A stretch of 47,212 bases of DNA, from IMG/VR virus record IMGVR_UViG_3300009172_000010, positions 1 to 47,212 of that record, one strand, 5' to 3'. Below, one piece after another: positions 36,692-43,948 of the stretch. The notes below the pieces were generated by a model. The model was not told the origin of the DNA and did not search any database. It saw nothing but the letters and a program-made list of their open reading frames with translations. The DNA is from a virus. Position 1 is the stretch's first letter; every line of letters begins with the position of its first letter. The translations under genes were made by a program, and so were the position numbers.

Positions 36692-37139
36692 ACTATCACC
36701 TCGCAGCAAGGCTAACCTGGTGGGTGTGGAGGGTTCGCTTGTCTCTGTCGTGGAGCGCGCAATCGACGTGACGCCCATAGATTTCGGAGTTATCTGCGGC
36801 CTGAGAACAGAGGCAGAGCAGACCGCTCTTTACAACAAAGGAGCGAGTCAGATTAAGATGGACGGCCCCCATACGCGTGGCCAAGCCGTCGACTTGATGG
36901 CTTATATCGGTGGTCGCGCGTGTTGGGAGCTGGCAGTCTACGATAACATCGCCGACGTTATGAGGGATGCTGCGATAGAAGAAGATATCTCTATCCGGTG
37001 GGGCTGCTGCTGGCACATCCCAGACATCCGACTGCATAGTGGCACAATGGAAGAGGCTATGAACGAGTACATCGATCTCCGCCGATCAGAAGGGCGGCGA
37101 CCGTTCCTCGACGGGCCGCACTTCGAGCTTAGTGGGTGA
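36681..37139 (+). CDS. Endolysin, M15-family peptidase (152 aa)
   Basis: Zinc peptidase that cuts peptidoglycan cross-links (L-Ala-D-Glu or D-Ala-D-Ala type). Metal ligands are visible: H64 and D71 in GPHTRGQAVDL, and H147 in DGPHFEL. The substrate-binding part FGVICGLRTEAEQTALY (R42) is also typical. Length of about 150 fits single-domain M15 lysins of phages. No signal peptide, so it needs the holin upstream. The gene converges with, and overlaps by 54 bases, the leftward 106-residue gene. Confidence 0.93.
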   Translation: MMFRLSPRSKANLVGVEGSLVSVVERAIDVTPIDFGVICGLRTEAEQTALYNKGASQIKMDGPHTRGQAVDLMAYIGGRACWELAVYDNIADVMRDAAIEEDISIRWGCCWHIPDIRLHSGTMEEAMNEYIDLRRSEGRRPFLDGPHFELSG

Positions 37140-37406
37140 GGTAATCTCACCTCCGAGCGCGGCATATCCGCAGACGTCGACCCAACTGTCTGGGTGATCC
37201 ATGTCTGGCCGCAGTGGGTTGGCCAGCCTAGCCAGCTTGGCACCGATCATAGCCGCCATAACTTGCTGCGGTGTGACGTCGACATTAAAGATGACAGACC
37301 AAATCTGTGCGATCCTGGCGTGGTTCAGTCGGGCCGACCCGTAGTCCTCGGCGCGCGAACCGTTTATCAATCCTTTGGCCGTGTCGAGTACGTCATCTCT
37401 AGTCAT
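37086..37406 (-). CDS. DUF6378-like phage protein (106 aa)
   Basis: Last gene of the leftward operon; ATGACTAG overlap with the preceding gene. TAKGLINGSRAEDYGSARLN, then VTPQQVMAAMIGAKLARLAN and DSWVDVCGYAALGGEI match a conserved phage domain (DUF6378 by recollection). It occurs near replication or nucleotide metabolism genes; the biochemical role is not known to me. A well supported family signature even though the 3' end overlaps the endolysin gene on the other strand. Confidence 0.88.
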   Translation of the reverse strand: MTRDDVLDTAKGLINGSRAEDYGSARLNHARIAQIWSVIFNVDVTPQQVMAAMIGAKLARLANPLRPDMDHPDSWVDVCGYAALGGEITSPTKLEVRPVEERSPPF

Positions 37407-37650
37407 CGTACAGACCCGGTATAGTTGCCGCGCCGATGTTCGCGTCTATTAATCTTTTTTTGTGCGACAGCTCGGCGATATGTTCTTCCAGATATCGTTG
37501 CTTCGTTGCCGCTCTGTTCGTCTCTTCTTCAGGCAGGTCCATTGTATCGATACGATCCTTGATAGATTCAACTGCGACTTTTGTGAGATCGATTTCCTTC
37601 ATCATCAGCGATCTCGCTGTCATTTTTTCGACATATTCTTTACGCGTCAT
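37399..37650 (-). CDS. Coiled-coil hypothetical protein (83 aa)
   Basis: Start at 37650 (MTRKEYVEKMTARSLMMKEI) preceded by GAGGG, with a long helical DTMDLPEEETNRAATKQRYL. Upstream frame extension to 37797 lies inside the nuclease gene and has no ribosome-binding site. Function unknown; conserved position in a recombination operon. Confidence 0.75.
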   Translation of the reverse strand: MTRKEYVEKMTARSLMMKEIDLTKVAVESIKDRIDTMDLPEEETNRAATKQRYLEEHIAELSHKKRLIDANIGAATIPGLYDD

Positions 37651-38462
37651 AATCTTTCCCTCGGTCTCCAAGGAGCGAAGTGCTCGCACACATTGACAGC
37701 TTCGTCGCCGGTCTTGGTGCAATCCCAAAGCCCCTTTTCGTTGGCTTGCGCGTGTGCACATCCAGTACATTTTTTGTATTCTGTCTGCTCCCAGCATACC
37801 GTTCTATGAAAGCAGCCCTTACATCTCCAATCAGTTTGGCTGGCACTTATCTTCTCGACATCTCCGAGGAGTACCGTCGTCACTTTCTGCTTTAAATACG
37901 AAATTTCCAGCTCATCGGCAGCGACAATTTCAGCGTGATAGGCAGAGTTGTTTTTATTTATAGCAATGAATAAAGTTTCACCCATCCCCGACATCGCCAT
38001 CATCATCTGCACCTGCGCGTAGTAGCTGGGGTGTGATATTTTAACGCCTGACTTCAAGAACTTTTTGAAGCTGGCATCGTTCATGGATTTGATTTCAAGG
38101 ATTCGGACAACGCCATCATCAAGCTCAACGTGTCCATCTGTATGGCACACCAGATGACCGCCTAGTTCCTCGTATGCATACTGCTTACCCGTCAGTCCGT
38201 CGGTCTCCCAGACGCGAACGTCGGCACGCTTCTTTAGATCGCGCACGACGAAGTCCTCCAGGAGGTGTCCGAAATTAAATATCCGTTGGAGCTGCGGGCC
38301 AGGGCTGTCCTGCGGATAACCTCTCAGCGAGAAAGCGAGGTTGGCAAGACAGTCTTGACCCACGATGGATGCGCCAAGGTATTCCCTAGACTTTTGTTTA
38401 GGGGCATCTCTATACCCCTCGTCGATTGCCTCGACGACATCAGGCGCGTTCATAATTTTCAT
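37647..38462 (-). CDS. PD-(D/E)XK exonuclease with Cas4/AddB-like cysteines (271 aa)
   Basis: RecB/Cas4-like nuclease fold: E69 in GHLLED, D109 in HTDGH, E123-x-K125 in ILEIKS, and the Q/Y motif YYAQVQM. A cysteine at 38 (VGQDCLANLAF) plus C214-x2-C217-x5-C223 gives the four-Cys arrangement of Cas4/AddB Fe-S cluster enzymes. A second set (C232, C235, C248, C259) may bind zinc. The start overlaps the SSB-like gene (TGATG). With the SSB-like and RecA-like neighbours it likely resects DNA ends for annealing-type recombination. Strand direction and cluster content are untested. Confidence 0.9.
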   Translation of the reverse strand: MKIMNAPDVVEAIDEGYRDAPKQKSREYLGASIVGQDCLANLAFSLRGYPQDSPGPQLQRIFNFGHLLEDFVVRDLKKRADVRVWETDGLTGKQYAYEELGGHLVCHTDGHVELDDGVVRILEIKSMNDASFKKFLKSGVKISHPSYYAQVQMMMAMSGMGETLFIAINKNNSAYHAEIVAADELEISYLKQKVTTVLLGDVEKISASQTDWRCKGCFHRTVCWEQTEYKKCTGCAHAQANEKGLWDCTKTGDEAVNVCEHFAPWRPRERL

Positions 38463-38926
38463 CAAAAAGGTATTTCGTCATCTATGTCAGAGCCGACTTT
38501 GGCGACAGCTTTAGTCGGCGGCATGAAGCTCTTGATTTCGCTATACTGCTTTGTCTCTCCGTTTCGGTTTTGATACGGCTTCCCCATCCCAATGAAGACG
38601 CGGCACGACAACCCGTTCAAAGAGGACATTTCCCCCGGCCTATCTGGTGAGGGATGACCGCTTGCTATCAGGAATTGTTTGAGCTTTTCCTTGCCGATCT
38701 TGATCGCGGCCTCGGAAAATCCGTGCATCCGAAAATCATTTCGGATGTCACCTGCCTTGTCTACGTCTGTGAAAGTAACGCGCACAACTTTCTTATTTCC
38801 ATCTAGTGTCTCAATCGTTGCGCCATTTGTTTCGACGACGTACTCACCAGGCTCAAGCCTAGACACCCGATCTTCGACCTTGACGTCACTCAGATCGAGA
38901 CCGTTGAAACCACTCCATTCCGACAT
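38462..38926 (-). CDS. Single-strand DNA-binding-like protein with acidic SSB tip (154 aa)
   Basis: AGGAGAA ribosome-binding site in the end of the upstream gene. The body has OB-fold-like beta strands (PGEYVVETNGATIETLDGNK, VVRVTFTDVD), as in the DUF669 group. The last eight residues are DIDDEIPF, nearly the canonical bacterial SSB C-terminal tip that docks partners. Placed between the nuclease and the RecA-like ATPase. It probably coats single strands and recruits host or phage repair enzymes. The tip is clear; the fold is inferred. Confidence 0.85.
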   Translation of the reverse strand: MSEWSGFNGLDLSDVKVEDRVSRLEPGEYVVETNGATIETLDGNKKVVRVTFTDVDKAGDIRNDFRMHGFSEAAIKIGKEKLKQFLIASGHPSPDRPGEMSSLNGLSCRVFIGMGKPYQNRNGETKQYSEIKSFMPPTKAVAKVGSDIDDEIPF

Positions 38927-38927
38927 T

Positions 38928-39680
38928 TTATTCTCCTGCTATTCTAGTTAATAATTTTGTCACATCGTCGCAGTCCTCGAACGGCTTTAGCGTGCCCTTC
39001 GGATCACGAGTTTTGCCATGCCATCCGCTAACCTCGTCGGTCACGATCCAGCGTTTCACGCGGGGGATACCGGCGTCGGTCGTCTCGGTAGTGCGAACGC
39101 CGCACATGACATGGTCAAACAGCGCTGGCACCAGCTTGGCCACGCCCCGGCCTGGAAGTGATGGCCAGTATTGTGTCGTGTCGTTCGCGTCTTTTTCTTC
39201 GGCGGCCAGACACGTTACGTAAACGTGCATGTCGAGGTCGCGTATTGCTTTCAACGCACCGAGCATTGCACGCTTGTAGTCGGCCCAAACTTTGAACCCG
39301 TTGTCAGCACCGGCGTTATCTTTTTCGCATTGCTCAAAGCACCGCTCCCCCATCTCTGTGAGGCTGTCTATTGCAATCCATTTGTAGCCAACCGCCTTAA
39401 ATTCATCTGACTGCATCATCTTCCAGATGCCCTTGAATGAAAATTTCCCAGCTTTCGGATCGTGTGGCCCATCCCATGAACCGAACGGGATGAAATCAAT
39501 ATGCACATCTTCGAGGGATTTGAGCCCGGCTTCGCCAGACAGGATTAAACCCTTGCCAAATCGCTCGGCATAGAAGCGGCATTGGTATGTCTTGCCAAAT
39601 CCGTGGTGGCTATAGAGCAACGTCTTCGTCGGCCCCTGGACTAACGATGACGTCGAAAGAAAGTGATCGATAAATGCCAT
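38928..39680 (-). CDS. RecA-like phage ATPase, Sak4/AAA_24 type (250 aa)
   Basis: P-loop SHHGFGKT (24-31), a slightly deviant Walker A in which the first Gly is Ser, and Walker B KWIAIDSLTEM (D105). The rest (DNGFKVWADYKRAMLGALKA, DMHVYVTCLAAEEKD) fits the phage nucleotide-binding family containing Sak4, which promotes single-strand annealing with an SSB. TAATG overlap with the upstream gene. Together with the SSB-like and nuclease genes it forms a compact recombination set. Confidence 0.9.
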   Translation of the reverse strand: MAFIDHFLSTSSLVQGPTKTLLYSHHGFGKTYQCRFYAERFGKGLILSGEAGLKSLEDVHIDFIPFGSWDGPHDPKAGKFSFKGIWKMMQSDEFKAVGYKWIAIDSLTEMGERCFEQCEKDNAGADNGFKVWADYKRAMLGALKAIRDLDMHVYVTCLAAEEKDANDTTQYWPSLPGRGVAKLVPALFDHVMCGVRTTETTDAGIPRVKRWIVTDEVSGWHGKTRDPKGTLKPFEDCDDVTKLLTRIAGE

Positions 39681-40120
39681 TATCTTCGTACCTCTACCTT
39701 GGGGGTGTTTAAGTTTTTCGTAAGTGCATGTGATACCTTGCCCTTTTCGTCTTCTGGCATTCGATCATATGTGCGCTTATGAATTGATAATGTCCGCGAC
39801 AGGAACTCAGGCAACTCGCCTTGCTCGTATATTCTTTCTAACTCGGCCCGGTCCCAGACATATTTTTCTGTTCGCTTAACCGTGATGTGAAGATCATCGA
39901 GGGTCTCTGTTTTCTCCCCCGCCTCGACGGGGAAAAGGTGTGCAATCTCGCCTGAGATTTTCTCGTAGCGTTTTTGCAACTCCGTGATGGCGATGGAAGT
40001 ATCAAAGTATTCCTCCGCGAGTTCGCGAAGGACATCCCTTCGGGAGGCTTCCATCTTTCTTGTTGATAACGGCGGCTTGCCGTCGACAGGGTTGGTCGTA
40101 AATATATCCCAGCTACTCAT
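39680..40120 (-). CDS. Hypothetical protein, first gene of the leftward operon (146 aa)
   Basis: ATG at 40120 with GAAGGA upstream, directly below the divergent promoter. Helical N-terminal half (RRDVLRELAEEYFDTSIAIT), beta-type middle (LDDLHITVKRTEKYVWDRAE), helical end. I have seen similar proteins at the head of phage recombination operons but know no function. No catalytic motif seen. Confidence 0.82.
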   Translation of the reverse strand: MSSWDIFTTNPVDGKPPLSTRKMEASRRDVLRELAEEYFDTSIAITELQKRYEKISGEIAHLFPVEAGEKTETLDDLHITVKRTEKYVWDRAELERIYEQGELPEFLSRTLSIHKRTYDRMPEDEKGKVSHALTKNLNTPKVEVRR

Positions 40121-40140
40121 TTTTTTCCTTCTCGTTTAGT

Positions 40141-40176
40141 TTGACACCTTGTGTATTAATAAGGTGTATATTATAC
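40141..40176. promoter_or_regulatory. Divergent early promoters with a 7-bp inverted-repeat operator
   Basis: ACACCTT (40144-40150) and AAGGTGT (40161-40167) are a perfect inverted repeat with a 10-base spacer. Rightward: TTGACA at 40141-40146 overlaps the left arm and TGTATA at 40165-40170 overlaps the right (18-base gap). Leftward: TATAAT on the minus strand at 40175-40170; its -35 is weak. A dimer of the Cro-like protein (40186 gene) binding here would block both operons. Confidence 0.7.
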
Positions 40177-40185
40177 AATACTATT

Positions 40186-40434
40186 ATGCAAGAAAACACA
40201 TCAAAAAAAATGAGGCTAGACATAAAGCTCCTGATCCAAGAGCTAGGTGGGGCCAGTTTAGTCGCAGAAATCTGCGGCATTCATCGCACTGCGCCCTACG
40301 GATGGCTTCGCCGAGATTTTGTCAGCAGCACAAATCTTGCTAAAATTAAAACGGCACACCCTAACTTAATATTAGACAACTTTTTTAGGATAGAAAATGA
40401 CGACGAAGATAGACGCCGCGCTGGAGTACCTTGA
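40186..40434 (+). CDS. Cro/repressor-like helix-turn-helix regulator (82 aa)
   Basis: Start at 40186 (MQENTSKKMRLDIKLLIQEL); an earlier TTG would read through the promoter. Helix-turn-helix: LGGASLVAEICGIHRTAPYG followed by WLRRDFVSSTNLAKIKTAHP, like Cro-type phage regulators (GxxxxAxxxGvxxxavxxWxx). No Shine-Dalgarno is seen, and with the mapped -10 the leader would be about 9 bases, so it may be leaderless. It overlaps the primase gene by 38 bases. The likely operator is its own promoter region. Confidence 0.85.
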   Translation: MQENTSKKMRLDIKLLIQELGGASLVAEICGIHRTAPYGWLRRDFVSSTNLAKIKTAHPNLILDNFFRIENDDEDRRRAGVP

Positions 40435-42283
40435 CCGAGGATGGTCAATCATCCCGACAAGACCAACGACGAAGCGACCAAGATTCGTTTGGAAAAAATA
40501 TCAATCCGAGCTACCAACTGAAGAAGAAGTAATAGACTGGTGGACTGACCATCCGCAGGATGGAATGGCTATTATAACTGGCGATCTATCGGGTGTAGTT
40601 GTCGTCGACTGCGATAACCCGGCGGCCCTAGATGCGGCGCTGGCAGCGGGTATGACCAGCCCAGTTACAGCAACCACCAAGCGTGGCAAACACCTCTACT
40701 TTTCTCACCCGCGCGACGGAATCAGACGTGGTCCGCGCGCAGGGAACAATAGCCGAGGCACTGATTGGCCGCGCATAGACGGCCTAGATTTCCGGGGGGA
40801 TGGAAGCTACGCGCTTCTCCCTGGCTCAACTAATTATGCGTGGGACATAGCCGTAGGCCACGACATCGATGACATGCCCGAATGGAGAGACTGGCGACCT
40901 CGCGTGTCTTGCGATGACCCGCATCACTTCGAGTTTTCTGACCTTGATCTAACCGATATAGCGGTTCGGCGACCCGATGACTTTCTTGACGAGTGGGAGC
41001 GCACCGCTCGATATGTGCGCGAGCGTTTCCCATCCACGTTGAAAATTCCGACAGGGCTGGGCAACTCTCGCAACGAGCGCGTTATGTCCTACGCCAGCGA
41101 ATGCGTACTCGAAGGCGTCTTCGGTGCAGAGTTGCGTGTGAGATGTCATGCGTTTCAAAACGAGTTCTTTGAACAGCCCCTGGGAGAAGCAGAGTTCGAG
41201 GCGACATGCCGTAGCATGGAGGAAGCAGAGCGACGCAATCATCCAGAACGCTTCGGTGATGATGGCCTTTATATATACAAAGAGGATAAGCCCGCCATAT
41301 CGGACAAGCCGCGACGCCTCATCACCATGGCAGACGCCGAAGAACTCATGGAGCGGAGTAAGACACGCGAGTATTTGATCGAGCCATGGCTGCCGCCAGC
41401 CACGATCTGCCAGGTCTACGGCTACAGCGGACACGGCAAGTCGATGTTCGTCCAACACGCCATGGGCTGTCTTGCTACCGGCACTCGACGCTTTGGCCCG
41501 TTCGAGATTGCAAAGCCAGCGCGTGTTCTCTACCTCGACTTTGAGATGGGCATGGGCACCATAGCCCGCCGCCTGTCCGAGCTAAGACAGATGCACGGCG
41601 AGGCTGACGACCGGCTCCAGATTTGGGCACCCTTTGTCGACAACTCGGAGATCAATCTCAAGACGGCGGAGGGGCGGCAAGAATTATCGAGATGGATAGA
41701 CTACGTGAAGCCCGACGTTGTCGTGATCGACACGATCCGCAGCGCCTTCCCCGGTCTTGCCGAGAACTCAGCCGATGAGTGGGCCAAGGTAAACGGCCTT
41801 GCTGTTCGTTTACGCAATGCGGGAATGTCTGTGATCCTCGTGCATCACTCGAACAAACCCGGCGAGAACGGCATGGGCCGTGAGGCTGGCTCAACCAACC
41901 AGCTCACGGTTCTCGATACTCAGATCAGAGTGGCCCAAGTCTTCACCGATGAAGAGACGGCAAAACAAAACGCCGCGATCCTCGATACCACGTACTCGAC
42001 GCCTGTCTGGCCAATGCTGCAATCAGCATTGCCGGTTATGTCTAACCTCTACATGGTGATGGAGCTGCGATACGGTAAGGTTCGCGAGTGGACAGAGGAG
42101 CACGACAGGGTGCAGTGGGTCGGCTTCGGTGCCTCGACAGTGACGGATGAGCGGCACCTCGTGTCGAGTCGGTCGACTAAGCAGCGAGCGAAGGAGTTAG
42201 CTTTGAGCGGCGAGACTGTAGAGGTTATTGCTAACCGGCTGTCTCGTCCTCAACGTCTGGTTGAGGATTGGCTTTCGATCTGA
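40397..42283 (+). CDS. Primase-polymerase fused to RepA-like helicase (628 aa)
   Basis: N-terminal PrimPol (bifunctional DNA primase/polymerase, PF09250-like): YLDRGWSIIPTRPTTKRPRF, the metal motif VVVVDCDNP (D71, D73), GKHLYF (H99) and IDGLDFRGDGSYALLPGS (D131). C-terminal RecA-like helicase: Walker A GYSGHGKS (342-349), DFEMG, Walker B DVVVIDTI (D445), then VHHSNKPG. Together these start DNA synthesis and unwind the fork. No family A/B polymerase is seen in the window, so the host replicase or this PrimPol must extend. The C-terminal 45 residues include a helix-turn-helix-like ALSGETVEVIANRLSRPQRL. Confidence 0.94.
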   Translation: MTTKIDAALEYLDRGWSIIPTRPTTKRPRFVWKKYQSELPTEEEVIDWWTDHPQDGMAIITGDLSGVVVVDCDNPAALDAALAAGMTSPVTATTKRGKHLYFSHPRDGIRRGPRAGNNSRGTDWPRIDGLDFRGDGSYALLPGSTNYAWDIAVGHDIDDMPEWRDWRPRVSCDDPHHFEFSDLDLTDIAVRRPDDFLDEWERTARYVRERFPSTLKIPTGLGNSRNERVMSYASECVLEGVFGAELRVRCHAFQNEFFEQPLGEAEFEATCRSMEEAERRNHPERFGDDGLYIYKEDKPAISDKPRRLITMADAEELMERSKTREYLIEPWLPPATICQVYGYSGHGKSMFVQHAMGCLATGTRRFGPFEIAKPARVLYLDFEMGMGTIARRLSELRQMHGEADDRLQIWAPFVDNSEINLKTAEGRQELSRWIDYVKPDVVVIDTIRSAFPGLAENSADEWAKVNGLAVRLRNAGMSVILVHHSNKPGENGMGREAGSTNQLTVLDTQIRVAQVFTDEETAKQNAAILDTTYSTPVWPMLQSALPVMSNLYMVMELRYGKVREWTEEHDRVQWVGFGASTVTDERHLVSSRSTKQRAKELALSGETVEVIANRLSRPQRLVEDWLSI

Positions 42284-42536
42284 CTGCGACAAGAGTTGCG
42301 CCTGGGAAGTATATTCTGGTCGTTGCCAAAATCTCGGCGACCTCAGTATCCGTTCCCCATTGCGCGATTATGTCAGCCATCGCAGCAGCAATCTCTTCAG
42401 GTTCAGGAACTGCGACGGCGGCTTGTTCATCGGCACGCGGTACACATTTGTGAGCAGATAATACTCTCTCTTTTTCCTGCGACGCCTGAACGGATGCCAG
42501 CCATACTTCATATTTTTTATCCGTTTTTGTTTTCAT
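42231..42536 (-). CDS. Hypothetical leftward protein (101 aa)
   Basis: Starts MKTKTDKKYEVWLASVQASQ at 42536. The 3' end overlaps the primase gene end by 53 bases (tail-to-tail). Remaining sequence is helical and acidic (PEPEEIAAAMADIIAQWGTD). A TTGACA-like promoter on the same strand lies about 110 bases upstream. The ribosome-binding site is poor (CACCTTAA), which lowers confidence. No family recognised. Confidence 0.6.
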   Translation of the reverse strand: MKTKTDKKYEVWLASVQASQEKERVLSAHKCVPRADEQAAVAVPEPEEIAAAMADIIAQWGTDTEVAEILATTRIYFPGATLVAVRSKANPQPDVEDETAG

Positions 42537-42619
42537 TTAAGGTGATATTTCGCCGTCTTGCCTCGTCGTTTACGGTGAGAGCTTATGGCTCTCGCCGCCT
42601 CTCCTCCGTCTACGTCGTC

Positions 42620-42690
42620 GAAATATCATATTTTGAGGCCGGTGTCAACTATTTCACATATATATCTTTACTTTGTACACCGAAAGGTGT
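42620..42690. promoter_or_regulatory. Second divergent regulatory region with ACACC/GGTGT palindrome
   Basis: Leftward: TTGACA at 42648-42643 (followed by CC as in the 40141 promoter) and TATTTC at 42625-42620, 17-base gap. Rightward side: ACACCGAAAGGTGT (42677-42690), arms ACACC/GGTGT, 30 bases before the next gene. The same half-site (ACACC) forms the operator at 40144. The Cro-like protein may act at both. Confidence 0.5.
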
Positions 42691-42719
42691 GATAAAAACA
42701 TAACAACGGAGGATTTTCT

Positions 42720-43013
42720 ATGCCACGCACGGTAGTACTTACTGTGGACGACAAGAGTTGGCTTAAAAAAAATCATCGTAACCAATCTTACAACGCAATG
42801 GCTCGCCATTTATCTGTCTGTCCTGATACGCTCAAGCGCATTCTCGTGCGCGAGGGCTTGCAAGAATTTGACGGTGCTAAATACGCTTGCGCCAGAGACA
42901 TGCACGTAAAGATGTGGGAAAGACCCTGCAACGCATGTGGCTCCGACGAGCGCCGCCCGAAGAATTATTTCTATTGCACTCCCTGTCGTCGACGGATGGG
43001 CTACGACGATTGA
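42720..43013 (+). CDS. HTH plus zinc-finger protein (97 aa)
   Basis: Strong ribosome-binding site (GGAGG, 7 bases). Residues 5-50 resemble a homeodomain-like helix-turn-helix (VDDKSWLKKNHRNQSYNAMA, LSVCPDTLKRILVREGL). The C-terminus has CNACGSDE and YCTPCRRRMGYDD, two CxxC pairs that suit one zinc. Likely a DNA-binding phage regulator or a recombination accessory protein. TTGA overlap with the next gene. Confidence 0.8.
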   Translation: MPRTVVLTVDDKSWLKKNHRNQSYNAMARHLSVCPDTLKRILVREGLQEFDGAKYACARDMHVKMWERPCNACGSDERRPKNYFYCTPCRRRMGYDD

Positions 43014-43453
43014 CCACATCGTCTCAACGCAAAGGTAACGGCTTCGAGCGCGAGCTTGCCGCGTACATCAACGCCGCCACTGGCCTGTCCTCATTCCGCG
43101 CACCGCTATCCGGCGGCGGGACAATCGAATACTCTGGCGGAGCCGACCTTGTCGGAACGCCTGACCTGTTTGTTGAAGCCAAGCGTGTCGAGCGTCTTAA
43201 CTTCCATGCTGCCCTGGCCCAGGCGGAGAAGGCGATAGCCAAGACAGGCTGCCCGGATATGCCACTCGTAATAAACCGACGCAACAGACAGACAACCGGC
43301 GAGGCTTTATGTCTGCTGCGGTTGGACGACTTTCTACGCTTATACCGTTACTTTTTAGAGGCGGAAGGGCACACAACAGGAGAGAAAAATGAAGGTCGTA
43401 AAGCTCAAGACGCGCCAGACATTGAACACCGAGGAGGTGCTCGCAATGCTTGA
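43010..43453 (+). CDS. PD-(D/E)XK nuclease, Holliday-junction-resolvase-like (147 aa)
   Basis: Start taken as the TTG at 43010 overlapping the previous TGA. The ATG at 42887 would lie inside the upstream gene. GFERELAAYINAATG (E13/E15), GGADLVGTPDLFVEAKRVER (D46, D52, E56, K58) give the D-E-x-K core, then VINRRNRQTTGEALCLLRLD. The protein resembles small phage resolvase or restriction-type nucleases. Probably processes branched DNA during packaging or recombination. The last 25 residues are charged and disordered. Confidence 0.83.
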   Translation: MTTSSQRKGNGFERELAAYINAATGLSSFRAPLSGGGTIEYSGGADLVGTPDLFVEAKRVERLNFHAALAQAEKAIAKTGCPDMPLVINRRNRQTTGEALCLLRLDDFLRLYRYFLEAEGHTTGEKNEGRKAQDAPDIEHRGGARNA

Positions 43454-43634
43454 GAATTTGATGGAGCTGGCGACCGAGGGAAAGATCGAAAGCCTTTGTC
43501 ACGTCGTGAAATTTGCAGACGGAGACACTGGTAGTGCGTACAGCGAGGGCTTCACCGACGATCTGTTCGCGTCAATCGCGAGCTTGGAGTGCTTGAAAAC
43601 AAAGTTCGTGGTCATGGCTCTGGAAAATGATTGA
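43389..43634 (+). CDS. Hypothetical protein (81 aa)
   Basis: ATG at 43389 with AGGAGA upstream, inside the previous gene's 3' end. MKVVKLKTRQTLNTEEVLAM then LENLMELATEGKIESLCHVV, a mixed helix/strand small protein. Its end overlaps the next nuclease gene (TGATG). Conserved-looking but not recognised. Confidence 0.75.
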   Translation: MKVVKLKTRQTLNTEEVLAMLENLMELATEGKIESLCHVVKFADGDTGSAYSEGFTDDLFASIASLECLKTKFVVMALEND

Positions 43635-43948
43635 TGAATATTGTAGACGATCATCGCATCGGCGCGCTATGCGAGGCTATCGTCAGACGTAAGCTAATCT
43701 CCGACGGCTACTGGGTGTTTGGCTCCACGATGGGTGGCCCTGTCGATCTGATAGCTATAAAGGGCGACCCCGCCGAGATAAAACTGATCGACGTGAAGCA
43801 CGATTACTTTACCGCCCGCAAAGCTGGGCGCGCGCGAACCAAGCGGCGACATCGAGCGAGATCGGAAACGCAAAAGCGTCTGAATGTCCAGATCGTTTAC
43901 GTCGAGGTCGAGACAGAGACCGTCTATTGCCCAACGCACAATGTCTAA
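43634..43948 (+). CDS. Second small PD-(D/E)XK nuclease-like protein (104 aa)
   Basis: Start at ATG 43634 coupled to the previous stop. E14 in GALCEAIVRRK, D38 in GGPVDLIAIKG, D53-x-K55 in IKLIDVKHDYF give an archaeal-Hjc-like E-D-DxK order. The following basic part (RKAGRARTKRRHRARSETQK) would bind DNA. Size is near Hjc (about 120). It is probably a second branched-DNA nuclease. Two such nucleases 180 bases apart is unusual. Confidence 0.78.
   Translation: MNIVDDHRIGALCEAIVRRKLISDGYWVFGSTMGGPVDLIAIKGDPAEIKLIDVKHDYFTARKAGRARTKRRHRARSETQKRLNVQIVYVEVETETVYCPTHNV

Noticed and set aside
37647-38462. Cas4 as part of a CRISPR system
   Set aside because: Only the nuclease/Fe-S pattern is shared; neighbours are recombination genes and no array or other cas gene is present.
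43884-43940. Upstream extension of the oxygenase
   Set aside because: Extra residues are Arg/Ser-rich shadow of the nuclease gene; the ATG at 43941 fits the family start.
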